Source of the DNA: Sipunculus nudus
Taxonomy: Eukaryota > Annelida > Sipuncula > Golfingiida > Sipunculidae
Length of the DNA stretch: 64,000 nt
NCBI GenBank assembly: GCA_026874595.1
Contig: CM049319.1
Coordinates: 1,557,501-1,621,500, forward strand
Reading direction: 5' to 3'
A program made the position numbers and the translations under genes. Positions 13,946 through 24,025 of the stretch are shown here, piece after piece. The number at the start of each line of letters is the position of its first letter. Position 1 is the stretch's first letter. Below the pieces are notes generated by a model, which saw only the letters and a list, made by a program, of their open reading frames with translations, was not told where the DNA came from and did no database searches.

Positions 13946-15028
13946 ATGATGGAGCAAAAGTACCCAGACGGTCTTAAAGATAGTGCTCTCTGTAACATGA
14001 ATCGGAAATTCGTGTCCATTAAATTCATGTTGTTTGTGTCTGCTATTATGTTTGTGACTGGAGTTACTGTTGGAATGTGGGAGACAATTTTCAGTTACCA
14101 AAATGAATTCTCAAGTCTACCTGAGTCATATACAAATCAAGAAAACAACACCGACAAAATATGGGAGAACGTCCCCGCTTGCAAAAATGATTTGACAGCA
14201 AGACTGAAGAATGATTCTTTACAAGGAGAACAAGTAGAATACAAAATCCCGAACGTAGTGCATTATCAGTGGTATTCAGATAAACCCCAGGTGTTTCCAT
14301 TCACGGCCTACCTGAGTGTGATGAGCGTGTTCCGCTTTCAGAAGCCTTGTAGGATATACTTCCACACCAACATGGAGCCGTATGGGAAATACTGGAGCAT
14401 GACCAAATGCCTTCCATCTTTTGAAGTAGTCAAGACAGAACCACCTAAACAGTTGTTTGGGACAAAAATTGCAAATAGGTTTGACACATCTTATTCAAAT
14501 GTTGGTCGCTTGATGGTGCTTCACCGTAATGGTGGTATATATCTAGACACAGATGTACTTATTCTAAAATCTCTGGACACGTTACGTGAACATGAGTTTG
14601 TTATTGGCTATCAAGATGACCGTAAGACCGTTTGCAGCGCTGTTTTAATGTCAACGCCGTCCAATCCTTTGTTGAAATTATGGATGGAGCATTTTATATT
14701 TGACTACAAACCAACCATCTGGGCTTACAATATGCAGGCTGTACCTTCCTCAATTCTGAAGCGATATCCTGAACTGGCGTATATAGTAGAAAAAGAATTC
14801 CACCGGCCAAGTTATGTCGAATTGGATAATATATATAAGGAAGAGAATTATGACTGGAGTAATAATTATGCACTGCACTTATGGAGCAACATCATGAAAC
14901 AATATAGATTTAGATATGATTCCATCACTCAAGATAACATAAACAACATAAAAAGCACAGTGGGACAGATAGCCAGGTATATACTTTACCGTAATTCATC
15001 GCTTATGGATTTATTTTATGAGTGTTGA
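13946..15028 (+). CDS. GT32/A4GALT-like type II membrane glycosyltransferase (coding exon)
   Basis: The 360-aa product is a probable Golgi glycosyltransferase of the DXD-containing GT32 type, related to alpha-1,4-galactosyl/GlcNAc-transferases, whose members are usually about 340-360 aa. Seen: a short cytoplasmic N-terminus, one hydrophobic segment (about 24-44), a stem with sequons at N67 and N89, the N-terminal fold motif IPNVVHYQWY (101-110), the nucleotide-sugar/metal motif GGIYLDTDV (197-204; DTD at 201-203), and the C-terminal motif YALHLWSN (309-315). The frame opens further upstream, but TTACTTTCAG ends at 13945 as a splice acceptor immediately before ATGATGGAG, and the paralogue at 22531 has an acceptor at the same point. 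I therefore start at 13946 and infer an upstream non-coding exon not visible here. The whole coding part is in one exon. Donor and acceptor substrates cannot be told from sequence. Confidence 0.85.
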   Translation: MMEQKYPDGLKDSALCNMNRKFVSIKFMLFVSAIMFVTGVTVGMWETIFSYQNEFSSLPESYTNQENNTDKIWENVPACKNDLTARLKNDSLQGEQVEYKIPNVVHYQWYSDKPQVFPFTAYLSVMSVFRFQKPCRIYFHTNMEPYGKYWSMTKCLPSFEVVKTEPPKQLFGTKIANRFDTSYSNVGRLMVLHRNGGIYLDTDVLILKSLDTLREHEFVIGYQDDRKTVCSAVLMSTPSNPLLKLWMEHFIFDYKPTIWAYNMQAVPSSILKRYPELAYIVEKEFHRPSYVELDNIYKEENYDWSNNYALHLWSNIMKQYRFRYDSITQDNINNIKSTVGQIARYILYRNSSLMDLFYEC

Positions 15029-16551
15029 TTCCAGCAAACACCGGAGAATCTGTGAAAGAATGAGCACTGATCAGGACAACAATTGTTCTTACAATGGAAA
15101 TGTGACATTGAACAGGACTAGTGACTAACAAACCTATACAAACCACGTGAAGAGGGATGCATGTGACCAATTTATCTGGATTTCTTTATATGTGCTGGTC
15201 TACCTAATCAGTAAAAAAAGCTATTGACACTGGAATCTTGTAGCTCCAGTGATTTACACGTTCATACCGGAAGTTGACTGATTCTTTCACATCGGCTGTT
15301 CGTGAGCTTTCATGTCACAAACTAAGGTCATTATCTCGGCCTAGATTATTTTAAAGATATATATGTTTTTAACCTTAAAATTTATTTTAAAATTAAACCT
15401 TTAATTCATAGCCGATGCCAATAGCGTCTGGTAATCGAGAAGTATACCAGATGCTGCCTTTTATGCAAGTCACGTGTAACAGGACTAGTCACATTCGTGT
15501 TCTAACTCCTCCCACTAAACTGCTGCTTTCAATGGTACTATTACAGGTACAAGGCCAAAAATGTACTGATTATGTTTGAGTCATTTGATACTATGTAACT
15601 CAAAATGTGATAATATGAGCAATTACTACATACAGTTACATGTGGGTCACCAGTCTAGGTTTTTCCCTTAATTCTAACCTTCCACCTGATGATTCGATCA
15701 CAGGAATATATGAGTGCACACGATGTGATTTTGTTGATTAAGTTGTGATTATGGGATTATATCATAGTATGGGAAACTCCATTGCTGAAGAGAGATACAG
15801 GTACGCCATGCTCGTGGCCAACAACAATGTAAATATTTCCTGTGTCTGGAGTAGTCTAGAACTTCGTGTGACGTAATCTTATACTATAAATATTTAATAT
15901 ATTGGATGCTTCCCACAAATTAAGACTGGTGTATTGTTGTTTCGCCACACTTTTATTTATTTCGGCGTGACGTTCTCTTTAAGGATACATCACTTATGCG
16001 CACAACATCTCATAACACCTATGGTTTGTTGCACAGATTGTGAACCTATGTTTCTTCATAACATTTCTGTAACATTTTATTTCACATATTTTATAATTAA
16101 TTTTCTACAAAGTGATCAACATCTAGAGGCACCGATCAAATTTTAATGGATGGAACATAAATATATGTGTAGGTGTTTCATACAATTCTGCAATTTCTCA
16201 ATGTCATCCGCCATGGTACTATTTTTTAACATGTGACAATTCAGTGTGGCAACATTGTGTAAACGTGACAGAGCATCACTAACAAGACATACATTTGCTT
16301 TTAGAAAACATGTAGTTGACTTCAGTCATAGAGACTGGTTATGTTTCTCTTTGTAAGATTCATATCATCATTGTATCGGCTATGTGACGACAATGCCAAC
16401 GTACCACAAGAACAGGGGAGGAACCAATACAGCTCTAACCCATATAATTGACATTACAACAACTATATTATAATATATACACAAAATCGCAACTACACAT
16501 GATATGGTTATAGTTGGAATATGAAATGGAAGTTGCTAATAAAAGCCATAT
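15029..16551. other. AT-rich 3' flank, no gene seen
   Basis: This follows the glycosyltransferase stop codon. A weak ATTAAA-type poly(A) signal is present near 15391. Only short unrelated open frames occur, and I see no repeat family or RNA gene. Confidence 0.5.
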
Positions 16552-16553
16552 AC

Positions 16554-16597
<44 letters not shown>
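16552..16597. repeat. (TA)n microsatellite
   Basis: An uninterrupted run of about 40 bp of TA, directly abutting the TGTTACAG start of the possible LTR at 16598. Confidence 0.95.
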
Positions 16598-16601
<4 letters not shown>

Positions 16602-17389
16602 ACAGATGTCTCTTTTATTGTGTGCAGCAGTCATGCATGTGTCTTAGTAGCGCTAACATTGTCCGTTGCCATGGGAGACGCGCGAACTCGCCCGACCCAG
16701 GTGTGGGGACTGACATGAAGAAACACAGCGTTCATGCTAATCTGGAACTTTCTGGGCTGGTCGCGCTCTATGAGCGCGTGTCTTGTAATGTTCTTTGGGT
16801 GTGTGTATTATGTATTGTTGGGTTCTTAGGGAATGTTCGTGAAATGGAAGTTTCTATAATTTTCGGTTGAAAATTTATAAATAGGGGCTGTGTTTTAGAG
16901 CCAAGAGGAGGAGAGAGAAATACTCTAGCGGACACGGAAGAGTGTGAGTCAGTTTTGGGACCTATCCGATAATTGCAGTAGTTTTAGGGATTCTACGAAT
17001 TTTATGCAGATTTAGTGCGGCCTGTCTCCAGTTTGCTTTCGGGATTATTACCAGAATTTCACTTTTGGATTACAACAGAATGATTTTGTGATTGAATTGG
17101 ACTATTTTTCTCTGAGAAGATTTATGTGAACTGTTCATCTGGATAATATTCTTTAAGGGACTTGTTGTTGCTGTGACAGTGGTGGTATCCAGGTACTGTA
17201 CACTTTATTTATTATACTGTGTAATTGTATTGATTTGCTGTTGTACTGTTGTTATACTGTGTAATTGTATTGATTTAGTGTATTGAAAAGTTAGGGTTGT
17301 TTTAAGAATAAATTATAATTATTTGTTAACAAAAAAACACTGACTTCTTTATTCATTCCCCTAGACATTTCACTCTGCCTAGTGTTACA
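16598..17389 (+). mobile_element. Possible solo LTR (792 bp)
   Basis: The segment begins TGTTACAG and ends AGTGTTACA, so it has TG...CA ends. Inside are a TATA box (TTATAAATAGGGG, near 16875) and, about 430 bp later, AATAAA (near 17309) in the order expected of U3-R-U5. Its base composition is less AT-rich than the flanks. No second copy, primer site or polypurine tract is present. A clear target duplication is missing, although the left side is (TA)n, which could mask or blur it. It could instead be a host promoter and first exon. Confidence 0.4.
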
Positions 17390-17554
17390 GAATCTATTTT
17401 TTTTTTTATCTCCAAAACAAAATTTATGCTCGTCACGAATACGTGATCTGTTGATATTAGGTTCCGTAACAATATATATATCAATATATGGCCATTCTCG
17501 GACGTAAGTAAATGCTTCAGTGCTTGAATCTGCTTTTCCCTAAGCACCAAAAGG

Positions 17555-18135
17555 CTTTCATACGTCTTCGTGACTTCTAATATTTTTGCCACAGCCATGC
17601 GGGCCATGTTGCCAACATGTGAGCGAAGAGTGACCGGGGGTCATGACCAGGTGAAAAGTCCGTAGTCCGTATATAGCCTTTAACAGAGGTGAAATTAGCG
17701 TAGCGGTGGTGACCTCTAGTGTAGATTGAGTGGGCGTAACCTCAGTGACACCGGGATCACGCCGCATATAGGTGGAATTATATATTAAGGGTCCCGCTTG
17801 AATAAGCGAATGCCCTGTAGTAATCACACTGTCCGTCTGTCCCTCTGACCGTCCATAAAAATTTGTTTCCGGATGATAGCTACAATTTGGTTGACATATG
17901 GATTTCACACTTTACTTATATATGGCCAACCATGCACTTAAGCAAGAACCCTATTGATTTAGGGGTCATGAAGTCAAACGTCAAGGTCACATGACCTACA
18001 TCTTTGAAAATGTTGAGGTTGTATTTTAAGTCAAACTTTTCATCCCTGACCCTTTCATCTCGCACATATAGCTCACCTGCCAAAAGAGAAAAAATCCTGT
18101 CAATTGGGGTCAAAGGTCAAGGTCACAGGAGTCAA
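17555..18135. repeat. Diverged dispersed-repeat-like segment with AGGTCA half-sites
   Basis: The stretch contains CTGTCCGTCTGTCCCTCTG (near 17828), an array of GTCAAGGTCA-type motifs at 17980-17998, and GGGTCAAAGGTCAAGGTCAC at 18105-18124. The wording resembles repeats common in mollusc genomes; only one copy is seen here, so the family call is tentative. Confidence 0.35.
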
Positions 18136-18159
18136 CAGTCAACAAATTCAATTCCGAAT

Positions 18160-18780
18160 TATATTTCCAGTATATATATATTTACGTATTATACCTTACA
18201 CGTACACATCTTATATATACGTATTATACCTTCTACGTAAACACCTTATATAAACGTATTATCTCTCACACGTAGACACCGTAAAATTACGTATTATACC
18301 GTATACGTACACACCTTATATAAACGTATTATACCTTATACATTCACACCTTATATTTATACATATTATACCTTAAACGTAAACACCTTAAATATACGTC
18401 ATATAACTGATACGTACACATCCTATATATACGTATTATACCTTATACGTACACACCGTATATACATATATATAATATATGCGTGTTATAGCTTATACGT
18501 ACACACCGTATATACATATATATAATATATGCGTGTTATAGCTTATACGTACACACCGTATATACATATATATAATATATGCGTGTTATAGCTTATACGT
18601 ACACACCGTATATACATATATATAATATATGCGTGTTATAGCTTATACGTACACACCGTATATACATATATATAATATATGCGTGTTATAGCTTATACGT
18701 ACACACCGTATATATACATATTATACCATTATACTTTCACACCTTATATATATATACGCGTTATACCTTATACGTACAAT
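18160..18780. repeat. AT-rich minisatellite region with a perfect 50-bp block
   Basis: Irregular units built on TATACGTATTATACC and TACGTACACACC fill 18160-18448. They are followed by five near-perfect 50-bp units from 18449 to 18698 (each beginning GTACACACCGTATATACATA and ending TAGCTTATAC) and then a degenerate tail. The uniform block looks like a recent local expansion within an older array. Confidence 0.9.
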
Positions 18781-21265
18781 ATACTTACCCCGATTGAGCA
18801 CAGTTGACTTTAAAAGAATATAATGAGGATACAATTGTAGAAAGGAAAGAAGAAATACTCTGATCGTATGGACATTCTTTGATCATATATTGGAAACCGT
18901 ATTGATTTTACGCGACTTAACATGCGAATTTTGATACATGTAATGTTATTAGAAGTTACTGAAGGTTCAGCACCTTTGGTAAGGAACCTGTGGCCCTGGG
19001 TCAGGATACATCAAGAGGCTTAAATTTATTGACACTTGATGATGAAACAGAACCTCGTTTCTAGTACTCAGACAGCGCCCTCTTTGCCCTCGAGGTCCCT
19101 CAGATGGCCACAGGGCTCGCTGTAAATTGATATCTGCATTTTTTATATTACTTAGTAACCGGATCTTAATTGTTAGCATGAACGAGGAAGGCATTCCAAT
19201 CAAAGTGTTACTAGATTCTGGAATTTGGCTTAAATTTTTGTTACCCTGTTTATGATTGTTAGAAATAAGTAAGTTAAGTAAAAGTGCCCCGGTTAACCCA
19301 TAAATTTTGTCATATCGGCGTGATGGCTAGAGTTCGAACTAATGGACAACTAGATATGACAATAAACTGCACGAGTTAATCTTATACATATGACAAACAT
19401 CTGTTAAAATATGCCATGCACATTCTGCTAAAACTCCGTATCTAATATAAGATAATATTTTCTCCGAGACAATATTCTTCCTTGGTCATAATTATATTAC
19501 AGAAACTTAATATTTAGTACTAAGTCATATTTATAACCATGTGTAAAATTTAATTATGAATTTGCACATCTTTGGTACATTGATCGGCGTCACTAAAGTG
19601 AATGCCAACTCACAGCCTGCCTAAAATCACACTCTGCCAGAGTGAACGATCGAATAAACTCATGTGTACAACGTGTTCTAATATTATACTTATTGCATAC
19701 GTATATATGAAAAGCCACTTTTCCTAGTTAAAACAATAATCATTGACAGGACACGCTACACTCGCCTTAATATAAATAAGAGGCTAGACTTCTTATATAT
19801 TATAAGAAGTAACATAAACTTTTAATTGTTCTCAAATACAGCGGCCAATATAGCTATTAAAAGTTGGGGAACTCTTTCCTGAAATAATATGGAATTGGGT
19901 CAATAAAACTTATTCTGTCTTCCCGAGTTGGTCCAGTGTGTATACAGCTTGGTGTAAGATATGTGTGAAGCGTCCTCATTAACCTGTGTGTCTGGACAGA
20001 GGTATAACATGGATAAGAAACGCGAATAGCGTGGACCGATATTTTTATAAGGTTCAGAGCACTTATAACAAATTTGAATTTAAATGTCTTCCGTGTCAAG
20101 TTTGAAACTAAAGAATCACATGACCCCACTGAATAAAGTTTGTATGAGCATTAAAAATAAGAACGCCACCGAGAATAATATCAACTGACATATTTAGGGA
20201 CCTTTTAAACACAGAAAGCTATAGGTATACGTATGCATGCGTGCATGTTCAAAGTTTAACGAGTAGAAAGAATTGAAAAAAGAAAAGAACAATAAATCCT
20301 TAGTGGATTTTGTGGAGGAAAGCAGCTTTCCCACTGTTCTGAAATTTGAGGAAGAATGTGAAAGCGTGATAATTTAGTTTTTTTTTTCTCTCTACGAATG
20401 TTCACTGGACTAAACTGCTATTGCACGGGTGAAAGTATACCTCCGAAAAGAGGGTCATGTTAAACTGGTGTCGTGGACGGCTTGAGTTCAAACATTAACG
20501 TTTAATCGGCGAGACGAGACTGGAAGACAGGAATTCAATGTCAATAGCCATTTTTATTACTTTGGTAGACAAACCGACGCTATTTAACTCCAGCAATGAT
20601 GATATATGCAAAACTGAATAATTAGCACATGTTTGTTCGACACTTTTGCGTTCAGCACCCTTTACGAATTAACATAACAAAATTTGTCACATTTTAATTG
20701 TTTTAACAATTTTTCCCCTGAGGATTTAATGTAGAGTTCATTGCATTTTGTTAAAGGGGCCCAATCACCCATAACGCATGTTGAATTAACATGAAAAATA
20801 GCTTCTTTCCTTTCAAATAAATCTGTACATGCCAAAATATTGCCTTGAAACCGTTTGCTTACTCATGTAAACGAGTGTTAAAACAGTGGACCGGGCACGA
20901 TCACAGGTGTAAACATAAACACAGCGCGTTGGGCCGTGTGCATTTCGGAGAAACAATACGTGTCAATCAGGAGAAGACTTACTGACTTGGTCCAAAAATG
21001 TAATACATGTTCCCGATGAGTAAAACGAAGTGTGTTGCGGCTCACAATCGGACCTCCGGTCACGCGGTCATGGTATGGTGAACAGACACACCTGAACTGT
21101 GTTTACCAACGCGCAGAACCTTACAAGGTGTTAAACAGCCGCCGTATGGGAGGCACTGAGACTGTGCAGAGATGGTTTTGCTGGGAAACTTTTGTATAAA
21201 GGAAAACTGAACTGATAGTGGGAAAGAACAGGTGTGATATTGCTCCTGATTATGTCCCTTTAAAA
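18781..21265. other. AT-rich intergenic stretch, no gene seen
   Basis: Only short, unconserved-looking open frames occur. There are no recognisable domain motifs, RNA genes or clear repeats. Confidence 0.5.
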
Positions 21266-22531
21266 TTAACAAGAATAAAATAAATCCATATCCGATGAAT
21301 GTCTATGTAGAATGTGTCTGGCAATTTGGCCGATCGTGCTGCTCTGGGTTTTATGTAGGATGTGTCTGGCAATTTGGCCGATCGTGCTGCTCTGGGTTTT
21401 ATGTAGGATGTGTCTGGCAATTTGGCCGATCGTGCTGCTCTGGGTTTTATGTAGGATGTGTCTGGCAATTTGGCCGATCGCCCTGCTCTGGGTTTTATGT
21501 AGGATGTGTCTGGCAATTTGGCCGATCGTGCTGCTCTGGGTTTTTTATGCTCTCACGGGAAAGCGAGTTATACTTGTCTTCCTTATTTCTGAAGGCGTTG
21601 TTCCAAAGGTGCAGCGCATAATTGTGACTCCAATCTAAACTGTGTTTCTTGTATATATCATCCAATTCATGGAAACTTGGACGGTGAACTTCTTGTTCTA
21701 CTATATACGCTAGTTCAGGATATCGCTTCAGAATTGCAGATGGTACAGCCAGCATATTATAACCCCAGCGGGTTGATTTATAATCAAATATGAAATGTTC
21801 CAACCATAATTTCAGGAAAGCGTTTTCAGGCGTTGACATTAAAAACGCACTGCAAACGGTCTTACGGTCATCTTGATAGCCTATAACAAACTCATGTTCA
21901 CGTAACGTGTCCAAGGATTTCAGAAGAAGTACATCTGTGTCTGAATATATACCACCATTACGGTGAAGCACCAACAAGCGACTAACTTTTGAATAGGATG
22001 TACGAAAAATATTTACAATTCTTCTCCCAAACAACTGTTTAGGTGGTTCTGTCTTGACTACTTCAAAAGATGGAAGGCATTTGGTCATGCCCAGTATTTT
22101 CCATGAGGCTCCAGGTTGGTGTGGAAGTATATCCTACAAGGCTTCTGAAAGCGGAACACGCTCATCACACTCAGGTAGGCCGTGAATGGAAACTCCTTGG
22201 GTTTATCTGAATACCACTGATAATGCACTACGTTCGGGATTCTGTACATTTTATTGTTGGTGTTGTTGTTTGACTTATTTGCTGTTTTATTTTTGCAAAC
22301 GAATATTCTGCCAGATTCTACCGATATTAATTTGTAGATATTTTGACGACTCGGTCAGACTTATTTATGGTTCAGATTGCAATCTAGAAATGTTGTCCAT
22401 ATTTCAAACATAACTCCGGACACAAACACAACACTGCACACAACCAGCAGGAATTTCAATGAAACTCTTTTCCGGTTTTTGTTAATGGCTAAACCAGCTG
22501 TAATTCCGATTGGGTACGTTTGGTCCATGAT
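21266..22531 (-). pseudogene. Broken paralogue of the GT32/A4GALT-like glycosyltransferase
   Basis: This is a second, convergent copy of the gene at 13946. The exon opens after a CTTCAG acceptor (22533-22532) with ATG at 22528; the start MDQTYPIG and the hydrophobic segment match the paralogue. The stem hits a TAA at about 22361. The frame resumes at YRIPNVVHYQWYSDKP (about 22236 downward), loses one base near 22094 (TACTGGGCATG against TACTGGAGCATG), and reopens as MTKCLPSFEVVKTEPP with the DTD motif intact (GGIYSDTDV) and ALHLWNN near the end. Two extra bases in an A-run near 21544 shift the frame again just before a 48-bp tandem repeat. After the repeat the ancestral C-terminus MDLFYSC and stop TAA (21268-21266) are still readable, matching MDLFYEC in the intact copy. 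At least three lesions make it a pseudogene unless these are assembly errors. Confidence 0.85.
21300..21545 (-). repeat. 48-bp coding-derived minisatellite in the glycosyltransferase pseudogene
   Basis: Five head-to-tail units of 48 bp (+ strand: GGGTTTTATGTAGGATGTGT then CTGGCAATTTGGCCGATCGT then GCTGCTCT). In the gene's frame on the minus strand each unit reads STIGQIARHILHKTQS, which is homologous to STVGQIARYILYRNSS, present once near residues 337-352 of the intact paralogue. The unit length of 16 codons keeps frame. Confidence 0.9.
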
Positions 22532-23637
22532 CTGAAGAAAAAACGATAAGAGCAATGCCGCATACATTGTAGATATACACTACTGTTATTATTTTGGAAA
22601 TAAACCCCCGTCACAAAATCGGGGACGTGCAAGCGCTCATGAATAAAAATGGCGTGTTTACCTACCGTGATTGCTTGGTCGATGCTTAGTATTTTCTGTT
22701 AGAAATGGAGTGTTACTGTTTTAGCCTTAAACCGTTGAGCATGGCCTTGTCAACCACACACTGGGTTTTCCTTGGACTTGCCTGTACTGAGCACAGAAAG
22801 GATATCGTGTCTGTGGCCGTAAAACAGGATACGAAATCTGAAAAAACGCGGTTCAACGCATGATGAGGAAAATATCGACACTGTATGAATACTGTTTCAC
22901 TGACCACATTATCAACGAACTGCACCGTATAACGTTTTCACAATCAGGCGTAAAACTAAAGAGTGATTCAGGTGAAAAACAAACTCAATTTATTCATGTG
23001 AAAATCAAACCCTTTCAAAGTTCAGTTCACACATTGTTTACGAACGCGTGAATGTGTTTCTATGAGTGTACCATTATGTTTACTCTTGAGGATTTTTGGA
23101 GGACAAAGATTCCAAAACTCCCGCTTATGAAAAAAAATGAAAGAACCTGTGTGCACGAAAGTCATGTCAGTAGAGCTGTGTTTGGGTACAGCGAAAGTAC
23201 TCGAGTATGAGTTCGGGGTGTACATTAAAAGATACTCAAGTACTTGAACTTTATAGTCCTTTTTAAAACGGCACACTACTCGGTGTCCGTGTACTAAAAA
23301 CATTTACTCGTGGGCAACATAATTAGTACGTTTAGCTGTTTAACCAATTTCGTGAAATGAAGTTTTTCATAAAACTATAAATGCCATCACCTTTGAGACA
23401 CTGCTTTCTTTCGTTTAGGAAATATATGACTAAGGAAATATTGTAGCATTTTGCATGTTACAACAATTAAGGAATGCAATCAGCTGCCTTATTGGGTGTA
23501 AAATGTAAATTATTGCGTTAAACGTAAAAAGCTATGTAAAAATATTCTTTTGGTTTGTTGCATTTTTATATTTTAATAATAACATTGAGCATATATTTTA
23601 TTTTAACGCCTCTCACTTTACGCAGATGAATTTACAT
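22532..23637. other. Upstream flank of the pseudogene, no gene seen
   Basis: No first exon can be identified. A segment near 23171-23260 (GAGCTGTGTTTGGGTACAG followed by several AGTACT/AAGTAC motifs) faintly resembles a hAT transposon terminus, but no partner end is visible. Confidence 0.4.
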
Positions 23638-23862
23638 TCAAGTTGTTAGGCGTACTTGAAAATCCAGAATTGTTACACCAATTTCCGAAGTGGTGATTCT
23701 TCCTCCATATTTAAGTATACGCACGTCAACGATTGTTATATTTCCTCCTTGCTGGGCTACGTTGTGTTTTAGTATAAATTGAATCGTTCTTTGGTATTTG
23801 CCCTTAAATTTGCGGCCATTGTAGTAGACTTTAATTTGGGATCCAGATTTCGCATATAGACC
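23638..23862 (-). other. Possible coding remnant, doublecortin-like by eye
   Basis: On the minus strand an open stretch reads QIKVYYNGRKFKGKYQRTIQ, later VRILKYGGRITTSE, then a stop at 23638. The spacing of 'KVYYNG...KGKYQRT' and 'VRILKYGGRITT' is loosely like a doublecortin fold (RVYRNGD...VRTIYTxxGKKIT). It is cut on its upstream side by a foldback element. No paired splice sites are convincing. It may be an exon fragment of an unrecognised gene or chance. Confidence 0.2.
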
Positions 23863-24020
23863 CAGAAGCGGATCCAGGGGGAGGGTCCAGGGGGTCCGGA
23901 CCCCCCTCCCCCTTTTCATCCGAAGCAACCTTTTTTAGAGCTTATATTGGTGCTCCTGCGTTGGACACCACCCCCCCGCCCCCCCCCCCCCCCCCGACAT
24001 AAATCCTGGATCCGCCCCTG
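23863..24020. mobile_element. Short foldback/MITE-like element (158 bp)
   Basis: The left end CAGAAGCGGATCCAGG is the near inverse complement of the right end CCTGGATCCGCCCCTG. Between them lie a poly(C)-rich core (C7-G-C17 at 23971-23995) and the palindrome GGGTCCGGACCC. Both ends are flanked by AGACC (23858-23862 and 24021-24025), a likely 5-bp target duplication. Confidence 0.65.
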
Positions 24021-24025
24021 AGACC

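Noticed and set aside
13596-14101. Minus-strand frames overlapping the satellite edge and the glycosyltransferase start
   Set aside because: They are shadows of satellite and of the plus-strand coding exon, without recognisable protein features.
16514-16870. Open frames of 65-118 codons starting in the (TA)n microsatellite
   Set aside because: The starts are repeated Ile-Tyr codons from TA repeats, and the rest falls in the LTR-like region.
21250-21638. Plus- and minus-strand repeat proteins across the 48-bp minisatellite
   Set aside because: All frames stay open because 48 is a multiple of three. Only the minus frame matching the glycosyltransferase tail has meaning.
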